56,834 nt of DNA from an uncultured Acidobacteriota bacterium (GTDB lineage: Bacteria > Acidobacteriota > Blastocatellia > Pyrinomonadales > Pyrinomonadaceae): NCBI GenBank assembly GCA_902826795.1, contig CADEGD010000008.1:46259-103092 (forward strand). Direction: 5' to 3'. The translations under genes were made by a program, and so were the position numbers. The notes under the pieces are model-generated. The model was not told the DNA's origin. It searched no databases and saw only the letters and a list, made by a program, of their open reading frames with translations. Of this stretch, positions 51,037 to 56,834 are shown piece by piece. Numbering within the stretch: position 1 is the stretch's first letter; every line of letters starts with the position of its first letter.

Positions 51037-51441
51037 CTAGCCATCCGCACGTACGTGCTGGCGGATGTAGGAAACAATGTCTTCGGTCGAGGTTCCTGGA
51101 AGGAACACTTCGGAGATGCCCTTGGCTTTCAGGTCGGCGATGTCTTCATTCGGGACAATGCCGCCGACAAGCACGAGCGTATCGTCCATTCCGTTTTGTT
51201 TCAGGAGGTCCACTATTCTCGGGCAGAGCGTCTTGTGGGCTCCGCTAAGGATAGAAATGCCGACGGCGTCGACATCTTCTTGGACGGCGGCGGCGGCGAT
51301 CATCTCCGGCGTCTGACGCAGCCCGGTGTAGATAACTTCCATTCCGGCATCGCGAAGAGCCCGGGCGATAACCTTGGCTCCGCGATCGTGGCCGTCAAGG
51401 CCGGGTTTTGCTACGAGAACACGTATCTTTCTTTCGCTCAT
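51037..51441 (-). CDS. B12-binding subunit of methylmalonyl-CoA mutase type
   Basis: A 134-residue cobalamin-binding domain protein from the ATG at 51441 (GGAAG just upstream; a TTG start would add five residues). The signature [20 protein letters not shown] contains the DxHxxG motif whose histidine replaces dimethylbenzimidazole as lower ligand; later [19 protein letters not shown] and [12 protein letters not shown]. It is the separate small subunit of methylmalonyl-CoA or ethylmalonyl-type mutases. The large subunit is not nearby. It works downstream of propionyl-CoA carboxylation. Confidence 0.93.
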   Translation of the reverse strand: MSERKIRVLVAKPGLDGHDRGAKVIARALRDAGMEVIYTGLRQTPEMIAAAAVQEDVDAVGISILSGAHKTLCPRIVDLLKQNGMDDTLVLVGGIVPNEDIADLKAKGISEVFLPGTSTEDIVSYIRQHVRADG

Positions 51442-51461
51442 TTGTCTTCCGCTCAAGTATA

Positions 51462-52190
51462 TTAGCGGACAAACCTTGCGAGCAAACCGTCTTGCTTAAT
51501 GAAGGGCTTAACCTCCGCCCATGAGAGCCACAGCTCGCCCTCGGGTTCAAGAGCCTTCAGCACGTTCGGGAAACCATAGTCATAATAGAAAGTGACTCCG
51601 GCCATGTCTACGGCAAAGTTGTCGAGGTCTTTCTCTTCAAAGTTTGTGTATTCGAAAAGCTGCTTAGGGTCTTCGTCTTTTGCGAATTCCGGATCGGCCT
51701 TGATGTCTTTCACGGCCTTGTCGACCTCGGCGTCTTGCTTCTTTTTGACGGCGGCGATCAGTCCGGGAAGGTCGATGAACGCATTTGCGGGCGTGAGCTT
51801 CTCGCCTTTGACGACGTCTATCACGACATATTTCGTTACGCTGTCGGAGTAGGCCGCGCTTCCTTCCATCCAAAGCCGCATCGTGAGAACTCCATCCTTG
51901 TTAAAGACCTCTTCGAAGCTGGCCTCTTCCAGCCACTGCATATCGCTCAACTCTTCTTTCAGGTTGATCTCAAGAACATTAACGGGGTCGAGCAGATCGG
52001 AGATCTTTTTGGATAATGCAGGTGTGGCGGCTTTGGCTATTGGACGGTGCACGGTAAAGCTCTTCTTATAGCCGGAGATCGGCTTTGTGCGGGTATAAAC
52101 TTGCTTCTTGCCGGTGATCGTTACCGTTTGGGCAAAGCAAACCGGTACGAGAAGAACTATCGCGAAAAGTATGGCGGTAAGAGTTTTCAT
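51462..52190 (-). CDS. secreted DUF3298/RsiV-like protein
   Basis: A 242-residue exported protein (signal [19 protein letters not shown]). The mature part contains [24 protein letters not shown] DUF4163/DUF3298 features ([40 protein letters not shown]) and [20 protein letters not shown] near the end. RsiV-like proteins with this fold bind lysozyme and control sigma factors, but this one has no anti-sigma part. It starts 20 bases before the mutase subunit gene, so they may be cotranscribed. Confidence 0.7.
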   Translation of the reverse strand: MKTLTAILFAIVLLVPVCFAQTVTITGKKQVYTRTKPISGYKKSFTVHRPIAKAATPALSKKISDLLDPVNVLEINLKEELSDMQWLEEASFEEVFNKDGVLTMRLWMEGSAAYSDSVTKYVVIDVVKGEKLTPANAFIDLPGLIAAVKKKQDAEVDKAVKDIKADPEFAKDEDPKQLFEYTNFEEKDLDNFAVDMAGVTFYYDYGFPNVLKALEPEGELWLSWAEVKPFIKQDGLLARFVR

Positions 52191-52271
52191 ATAATTAACG
52201 CCGTATGCCAGTCGTTTAGCAAGACGGCTATTTTCAGATGCGTTATTTATGTCTTAAGCGCGACGAAGGCG

Positions 52272-53087
52272 CTAGCGGTCCAGATTGGGAGACGCAAAAA
52301 TGCATCTCATTTTGCCTCGCAGCGTATTCCGCTCTCGCATGGCCTGCCACATTTCAGCCCACGCGTGCGTGTTGATCCACAAGGGATTGTAGCTGTTGAC
52401 GGGTTTGATGATGCCGTAAGCAGGCTCTTCGGTTTCCTTTACGAAAGAGCCGAAGAGGCGGTCCCAGATGATCAGGACTCCGGCGTAGTTTTTATCCAGG
52501 TAAGGATTGTTCACCCCGTGATGTACGCGATGATGCGAGGGCGTGTTGAGAATGTATTCGAGCGGCCCGAGAGTTTTAATGAACTTCGTGTGGATCCAAA
52601 ATTGATAAATCAGGTTGAATCCGTGCATCACGGCGAACATCCACGGAGCAAAGCCGAGCAGCATGATCGGCGCGTAGAACATCCAGTGAACTAAAGAGCC
52701 GAACCAGCTTTGCCGCACGGCGACGCTGAGATTGTAAAACTGGCTCGAATGATGAACTACGTGAAAATTCCAGAACAGCCGCGATTCGTGGCTGACGCGG
52801 TGGAACCAGTAATAGGCGAAATCGTCGACAAAGAAGAGGATGACCCAAGTCCACCATGCATCGGCAGGAAACTTGAATGGAGCAAGCGAATAAGCCGCGG
52901 CGTATATTAAGCCGACGAAGACGCCAAAAAGAGCGCCGAAAAAGACGGAGACGAATCCGATAAGGATGTTGTTCCACGCGTCTTTAGCTTCGTAAGCGCT
53001 TTGATCCTTACGGCTCGCGTACCACGCCTCGATCGCTATCAATATCGCAAATATCGGAATTGCGATGAGTACCGGGCTGAAAGACAT
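52272..53087 (-). CDS. sterol desaturase/fatty acid hydroxylase superfamily membrane protein
   Basis: A 271-residue di-iron membrane oxygenase. The eight-histidine pattern is clear: HRVSHESRLFWNFHVVHHSS (HxxxH, HxxHH), HGFNLIYQFWIHTK and NTPSHHRVHHGVNNPYLDKN. About four membrane helices are visible. These enzymes hydroxylate or desaturate lipids; in bacteria the substrate is usually unknown, but membrane ether or sterol-like lipids are candidates. Confidence 0.92.
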   Translation of the reverse strand: MSFSPVLIAIPIFAILIAIEAWYASRKDQSAYEAKDAWNNILIGFVSVFFGALFGVFVGLIYAAAYSLAPFKFPADAWWTWVILFFVDDFAYYWFHRVSHESRLFWNFHVVHHSSQFYNLSVAVRQSWFGSLVHWMFYAPIMLLGFAPWMFAVMHGFNLIYQFWIHTKFIKTLGPLEYILNTPSHHRVHHGVNNPYLDKNYAGVLIIWDRLFGSFVKETEEPAYGIIKPVNSYNPLWINTHAWAEMWQAMRERNTLRGKMRCIFASPNLDR

Positions 53088-53160
53088 CTGCTATATTCTA
53101 TTACCGCTCCGCTAGAATTTGGAAGAGAAAGCGACACCCCAAGCGTCCTAATATATACAG

Positions 53161-53619
53161 ATGATAAAGGCCTTCAAATACGTTGTTATTGCTTTCGTAG
53201 GGTTGTTGCTGGTCGCACAATTAATTCGGCCCAATATCACGAATCCGCCGGTCGATCCCGCCGAGCGTTTGGAAACGTCGGTCGACGTTCCGGCTGACAT
53301 CGCCGCGATCCTAAAACGCTCTTGCAACGATTGTCATACCAACGAGACGGCTTATCCCTGGTATTCGCAGATCACGCCCGTCAATTGGTGGCTCAAAAAC
53401 CACATCGACCACGGCCGGGAGCACCTGAACTTCAGCACCTGGGCCAGATATACGCCAAATCAAAAGGAGAAGCGGCTCGAGGAAGTTTGCGAGGTTTTAG
53501 AGTCCGGCGAGATGCCTTTGCCGTCTTATTTATGGGGGCATCGCGACGCCGTTCTTTCGGCCGACGATGCAAAAAAGCTTTGCGAGTGGGCTCTGGCGTC
53601 GAAACCGCTTTCAAGATAA
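53161..53619 (+). CDS. heme-binding domain protein
   Basis: A 152-residue exported or anchored protein: signal/anchor AFKYVVIAFVGLLLVAQLIR, then a haem_bd-type domain with a c-type heme motif CNDCH in LKRSCNDCHTNETAYPWYSQ, and W/Y/H-rich NWWLKNHIDHGREHLNFSTW. It is likely a periplasmic mono-heme electron carrier or sensor. It is divergent from the desaturase gene; it could supply electrons to it, but that is only suggested by position. Confidence 0.9.
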   Translation: MIKAFKYVVIAFVGLLLVAQLIRPNITNPPVDPAERLETSVDVPADIAAILKRSCNDCHTNETAYPWYSQITPVNWWLKNHIDHGREHLNFSTWARYTPNQKEKRLEEVCEVLESGEMPLPSYLWGHRDAVLSADDAKKLCEWALASKPLSR

Positions 53620-53658
53620 AAGACTCAGGAGCGTTCCTATCCGTGCTAATATTTACGG

Positions 53659-54009
53659 ATGAGCTCTGGACCGATCTCCGTTTCACGTCGACATGTGCTC
53701 GGCGATCTTTACAGCCGTTGCGATGTTATCTCCAGCATTCCGGTTTATTTGAACTCCGTCGAAGGAGAAATGCTCGGCCATGTAGATCAGGGACTCGGTC
53801 ATTATGCCGACGCCTTTTCTTTTCATCTTGCCGACGACGTCTGCAAAAAACTCTCAGCGGGCTTTTTCACATACGCCTTCGATTATCAGTATTCCGATGA
53901 AACCGCCACGCCAGGGCAACGCCGCCGGGTTAAGCTGAACTCTATTTGCCTGATCGCCCGGCAAAACTACGAGCGTCCAGTGGCTCGGTCTGCCCGTCAA
54001 GCTGGATAG
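53659..54009 (+). CDS. hypothetical soluble protein
   Basis: A 116-residue protein. It has a credible folded core (SIPVYLNSVEGEMLGHVDQG, LGHYADAFSFHLADDVCKKL) and neighbour-like codon use. No signal peptide, membrane segment or known motif is seen. It follows the heme-binding gene by 39 bases. The last 20 residues are basic and may be loosely ordered. Confidence 0.6.
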   Translation: MSSGPISVSRRHVLGDLYSRCDVISSIPVYLNSVEGEMLGHVDQGLGHYADAFSFHLADDVCKKLSAGFFTYAFDYQYSDETATPGQRRRVKLNSICLIARQNYERPVARSARQAG

Positions 54010-54275
54010 AAATTCGGTTTTCCTATTGCTATTCCCGCAAATGTATGTCAGGCTTCGCTTTGTCGAACCTACTCTCGCGCTCGAAGTTTGAAGCGCGGCT
54101 CGTCTTTAACGGTTTTTGGATAAGTTTGAGAGCAGGCCTTTTTTGTCAGAACACTAGAAGTGGCTCTCAACGATCATTCGTGAGCATCCGAACCGCCGCA
54201 TTTCCTTCTGTAAGCGAAACGCAGCCAACCGAAACTTCTGCAGCGATCCGGTTTCAGTCCGGAAGGTAAATATTA
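54010..54275. other. 266-bp region upstream of the RRM gene
   Basis: No gene seen; an overlapping open frame lacks protein-like composition. The region presumably holds the promoter and a long leader for the RNA-binding protein. Long leaders are common for cold-responsive RNA-binding genes, but no defined structure was recognised. Confidence 0.4.
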
Positions 54276-54638
54276 ATGTCAATGAAACTCTACGTAGGAA
54301 ATCTTTCCTTCAACACATCGAATCAAGACCTCAGCGATCTGTTCGCTCCTTTCGGTACGGTGGAATCAGCAAATATCGTCGAAGATCGGGAAACCGGACG
54401 TTCGCGCGGGTTTGGTTTTGTCGAAATGTCGTCAAAGTCAGAAGGTGAGGAAGCGATCTCGAGCCTCAATGGTAAAGAAGTCGATGGCCGTTCGCTTACC
54501 GTTAACGAAGCAAAACCGCGTGAAGCACGTGCTGGCGGTGGTGGTGGCGGACGCGGCGGTTATGGCGGCGGCGGTGGTGGCCGTGGCGGAAATCGCGGTG
54601 GCGGCGGTGGATACGGCGGCGGTCGCGGCGGCTGGTAA
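54276..54638 (+). CDS. glycine-rich RRM RNA-binding protein
   Basis: A 120-residue protein with one RNA recognition motif (residues 4-82): RNP2 KLYVGNLSF and RNP1 RGFGFVEM are intact, followed by a Gly/Arg/Tyr-rich tail (RGG-type, about 88-120). This layout matches cyanobacterial and acidobacterial cold-inducible Rbp proteins, acting as RNA chaperones. Followed by a strong terminator. Confidence 0.95.
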   Translation: MSMKLYVGNLSFNTSNQDLSDLFAPFGTVESANIVEDRETGRSRGFGFVEMSSKSEGEEAISSLNGKEVDGRSLTVNEAKPREARAGGGGGGRGGYGGGGGGRGGNRGGGGGYGGGRGGW

Positions 54639-54659
54639 ACTGCTGTAAAGCTTTTCAAG

Positions 54660-54695
54660 AATGCCTTGGCTTTTCGTCAGGGCATTTTTGTTTTT
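54660..54695 (+). terminator. terminator of the RRM gene
   Basis: AATGCCTT / AGGGCATT (one T-G pair) followed by TTTTTGTTTTT, 21 bases after the stop. Confidence 0.88.
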
Positions 54696-54779
54696 AAACC
54701 TATTGCATCCCGAACGCGGAAATAGTTATCATTCCTTCAGTCCTTTCCCCCCAAAGTCTCTTCTGGCGATAGAAATTCG

Positions 54780-55244
54780 ATGAACAAAAAGCGATCAATA
54801 CTTGCCGCAATGGCATTGGCCATCTTGTTGGGTTCGGGGATAGCTGCGTTCGGTCAGTCGTCCGACGAATCGGTGATCCATGATCTTATAAATCGAGAGC
54901 GTTCGCGTTCGCGGCTGGCGATGCTTCAATGGGACGACGATCTTGCTCGGGTCGCGAGAAATTTTTCGCGGCAGATGGCGCGTGACGGATTCTTTAGCCA
55001 CTCGGACAGGCAAGGACGAACGGTGATTCAGCGTGCATCGCGCGTGAGTTGGTCGAAGATCGGCGAAAATCTTTTTATGGCGGCGGGCATGGATGACATA
55101 ACGTCGTTCGCTGTCCGAGGCTGGATGAAATCGTCGACTCATCGGCGGAACCTTCTCGACCGCGAATGGACCGACACGGGCATCGGCATCTATCGAACGC
55201 GTGACAATCAGATCTTCGTCACCCAAGTCTTCGTCCGCCGTTAA
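54780..55244 (+). CDS. secreted CAP-domain protein (YkwD type)
   Basis: A 154-residue CAP/SCP-like protein. Signal sequence ILAAMALAILLGSGIAAFGQ, then the core HDLINRERSRSRLAMLQWDD, FSRQMARDGFFSHSDRQGRT, IGENLFMAAG and RGWMKSSTHRRNLLDREWTD. The histidines in FSHSD and SSTHR and the glutamate in GENL are the usual CAP cavity residues. Bacterial members are secreted and of mostly unknown function. Confidence 0.92.
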   Translation: MNKKRSILAAMALAILLGSGIAAFGQSSDESVIHDLINRERSRSRLAMLQWDDDLARVARNFSRQMARDGFFSHSDRQGRTVIQRASRVSWSKIGENLFMAAGMDDITSFAVRGWMKSSTHRRNLLDREWTDTGIGIYRTRDNQIFVTQVFVRR

Positions 55245-55335
55245 CATCTCAAGTCATACCTTGGCTTCCGCAGAGCACTTTCATTCCTCGTCGCGGCTAA
55301 CTGCTTTCTACCGACTTGCGGTAAAATCAGGGTTT

Positions 55336-55854
55336 ATGGCCTTGATGAGGATAGTCCATTATCCCGAGCCGGTTCTGCTGACCGTTGGAAAGCCGGTGGT
55401 CGATAAAGACTTCGGCACCGACCTGGAAAGCACGGTGTCGGATATGTTCGATACGATGCGGGATGCTGGCGGCGTCGGGCTTGCGGCACCGCAGGTTGGC
55501 TTGTCGCAGCGGTTCTTCGTGATGGACGTTCCGGAGGAAGGTGTGTCGAACCCGTTGGTGTTCATCAATCCGGAGATAGTCCGAGTTGAGGGCGAACAGG
55601 TTGGAGATGAAGGTTGTCTCTCGTTTCCCGGACTATATCAGTCGGTGAAACGCGACATGCGAGTCGTTGTTCGAGCGCACGACGTAAAGGGCGAATTGAT
55701 CGAGCACGATCTGACCAACCTCGCCGCACGCTGCGTTCTCCACGAAACCGATCATTGCGACGGCATCGTGTTTCTCGATCGGATGACGGTATTGAAGAGG
55801 GAACTAGCTAAGCGGAAGATCAAACATTTACAGAAGACAGGAAAGTGGGAATAA
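55336..55854 (+). CDS. def: peptide deformylase
   Basis: Removes the N-formyl group from new proteins; metal enzyme of 172 residues. Motif 1 GVGLAAPQVG, motif 2 EGCLSFPG with the metal cysteine, motif 3 HETDHCDGIVF (HExDH) are all present. I chose the ATG at 55336; longer frames run back into the CAP gene. The cysteine next to motif 3 (HETDHCDG, where Leu is usual) is a small variation. Confidence 0.95.
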   Translation: MALMRIVHYPEPVLLTVGKPVVDKDFGTDLESTVSDMFDTMRDAGGVGLAAPQVGLSQRFFVMDVPEEGVSNPLVFINPEIVRVEGEQVGDEGCLSFPGLYQSVKRDMRVVVRAHDVKGELIEHDLTNLAARCVLHETDHCDGIVFLDRMTVLKRELAKRKIKHLQKTGKWE

Positions 55855-55871
55855 GCGGATAACGAGGCGTT

Positions 55872-56072
55872 ATGCAGATTGATGTAACTGATGAACTAAT
55901 CGAAAAGATCAGGTCACTTCCTATTCGTAGGCGGAGCGAGGTCGTTGATTTTGTTGATTTTCTTTCGAGACGAGACGATGAGATGTTAGTCGATGCGGCG
56001 ACCAAACTTTCGGAGCCGGCTTTCGAATCTGTATGGAACAACGACGAGGATGCGGCCTATGACGCCTTATGA
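55872..56072 (+). CDS. antitoxin-like protein of the MazF module
   Basis: A 66-residue protein: DVTDELIEKIRSLPIRRRSE then VVDFVDFLSRRDDEMLVDAA resembles DUF2281/VapB-like antitoxins, with an acidic C-terminal tail that would bind the toxin. It overlaps the MazF-type gene by 14 bases, the typical antitoxin-first order. Confidence 0.78.
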   Translation: MQIDVTDELIEKIRSLPIRRRSEVVDFVDFLSRRDDEMLVDAATKLSEPAFESVWNNDEDAAYDAL

Positions 56073-56397
56073 GTTCGGCGAGATCGTGCTCGTGCCATTT
56101 CCTTTTACCGATCAGTCAGGAATAAAAAAGAGACCAGCAGTTGTCGTCAGTTCGGACAGGTATAATTCGACTCATTTAGACGTTGTTGTGATGGCGGTAA
56201 CGAGCCAGACGGCAGGAAAACTAAGGGCAAATGAAACTGAGATAGACGATTGGAGGAAGGCGGGATTGCTCAAGCATTCAAGAGTGAAACCTATATTTTC
56301 TACACTAGAGAATAGGCTTATTGTTCGGTCGCTAGGGATCTTATCGAATCGCGATAAGGATGTCGTTAGAACGGCTATCAGCAAAATATTGGGGTGA
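56059..56397 (+). CDS. MazF/PemK-type endoribonuclease toxin
   Basis: A 112-residue PemK-like protein from the ATG at 56059. GEIVLVPFPFTDQSGIKKRP, AVVVSSDRYN and VVVMAVTSQ are family motifs, with HSRVKPIFSTLENRLIVRSL later. It cleaves mRNA and is neutralised by the preceding product. The P5C dehydrogenase gene starts 2 bases after its stop. Confidence 0.92.
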   Translation: MTPYEFGEIVLVPFPFTDQSGIKKRPAVVVSSDRYNSTHLDVVVMAVTSQTAGKLRANETEIDDWRKAGLLKHSRVKPIFSTLENRLIVRSLGILSNRDKDVVRTAISKILG

Positions 56398-56399
56398 GT

Positions 56400-56834
56400 A
56401 TGCAAACACAGAGAGTATTGGACGAATTTAAGAACGAACCATTTTTGGATTATTCGAAGCCTGAGAATGCCGAGGCGATGAATGCGGCGATCGAGAAGGT
56501 TCGAGGGGAACTCGGCCGGGAATATCCGATAGTTATCAACGGCGAGAAGATCTCGCTCGACAGCAAATTCGAGAGCTACAACCCGGCGAACAAGACGGAG
56601 GTTGTCGGTGTGTTCTCGGAAGTGGACACCGATACCACGTTGGTTGATAAGGCGATCGAGGCCGCGACCGAGGCGTTCAAGACTTGGCGGAACGTGCCGC
56701 CTGCAGAGCGTGCGGAGTATGCGTTCAAGATCGCCGACGTGATGCGGCAGCGGAAGCATGAGCTTTCGGCGTGGATGGTCGTCGAGGTTGCGAAGACGTG
56801 GGCCGAGGCTGACGGTGATACTGCCGAGGCGATC
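56400..56834 (+). CDS. L-glutamate gamma-semialdehyde (pyrroline-5-carboxylate) dehydrogenase, 5' part
   Basis: The first 145 codons of an aldehyde dehydrogenase that runs off the window. FKNEPFLDYSKPENAEAMNA, YPIVINGEKISLDSKFESYN and PANKTEVVGVFSEVD match the RocA/PruA group, which oxidises glutamate semialdehyde to glutamate in proline catabolism. The catalytic cysteine lies beyond the window. GGGGTGAGT upstream overlaps the end of the toxin gene, so translation may be coupled to it. Confidence 0.9.
   Translation, partial: MQTQRVLDEFKNEPFLDYSKPENAEAMNAAIEKVRGELGREYPIVINGEKISLDSKFESYNPANKTEVVGVFSEVDTDTTLVDKAIEAATEAFKTWRNVPPAERAEYAFKIADVMRQRKHELSAWMVVEVAKTWAEADGDTAEAI

Noticed and set aside
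54541..54636. GGCGGT-rich stretch as a DNA repeat element
   Set aside because: It is the coding sequence for the Gly/Arg-rich tail of the RRM protein, in frame and expected for the family.

Overview
The window looks like a chromosomal segment of a Gram-negative acidobacterium, most likely Blastocatellia (Pyrinomonadaceae-like). Evidence: lpxC and the TonB-ExbB-ExbD system imply an LPS outer membrane. Two secreted von Willebrand proteins fit the acidobacterial VWFA family (TIGR03436), and a TIGR02999-type ECF-like sigma factor lies beside a Ser/Thr kinase. Several envelope proteins carry low-complexity Asn/Ala tails. The taxonomy is inference from gene content; there is no rRNA in the window.

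Layout. 1-3.1 kb: 3' end of tonB, then exbB-exbD-exbD and a TPR protein. 3.2-12.0 kb: housekeeping genes (rel, ridA, rpmB, a PpiC-type lipoprotein, an ABC-F ATPase, guaB, a RodZ-like protein). 12.3-15.9 kb: a compact bacterial microcompartment (BMC) locus with two hexameric shell proteins, a CoA-acylating aldehyde dehydrogenase with an unusual C-terminal tail, a VWA protein, a zinc-ribbon membrane protein and a 33-residue membrane peptide. 16.5-20.0 kb: a kinase fused to a lytic-transglycosylase-like domain and a formylglycine-generating-enzyme-like domain, followed by the sigma factor. 20.0-21.5 kb: an accessory gene with a possible HEPN motif, flanked by 91-bp direct repeats. 21.5-23.5 kb: two VWA proteins. 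23.8-26.9 kb: a GspF/PilC and GspE/PilB pair. 26.9-28.5 kb: a small inserted cassette (DUF4160/DUF2442) ending in a second, diverged copy of the pilB 3' end, then an IS1595-family element with a frameshifted transposase.

28.5-38.1 kb: mixed metabolism (threonine dehydratase-like, 6-phosphogluconate dehydrogenase, lpxC, EVE protein, ATP-grasp-like protein, acyl-CoA carboxylase beta subunit) with a PIN toxin-antitoxin pair directly before the carboxylase. 38.2-42.5 kb: a second kinase with a TolB-like propeller, a lipoprotein, a response regulator and a 50-residue membrane protein. 42.7-56.8 kb: topoisomerase IB, pyrophosphatase, two crotonase-fold proteins, Nudix hydrolase, large and small AtuA-family proteins, infA, two paralogous secreted GKW-motif proteins, a B12-binding mutase subunit, sterol desaturase-like protein, heme-binding protein, RRM protein, CAP protein, peptide deformylase, a MazF module and the 5' end of a pyrroline-5-carboxylate dehydrogenase.

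The acyl-CoA carboxylase, B12-binding mutase subunit, crotonases and AtuA proteins are consistent with branched-chain acyl/propionyl-CoA breakdown. The BMC aldehyde dehydrogenase points to an encapsulated aldehyde pathway whose aldehyde-producing enzyme is not in the window. Several intergenic gaps hold long inverted repeats of unrelated sequence families. I saw no tRNA, rRNA or CRISPR array.
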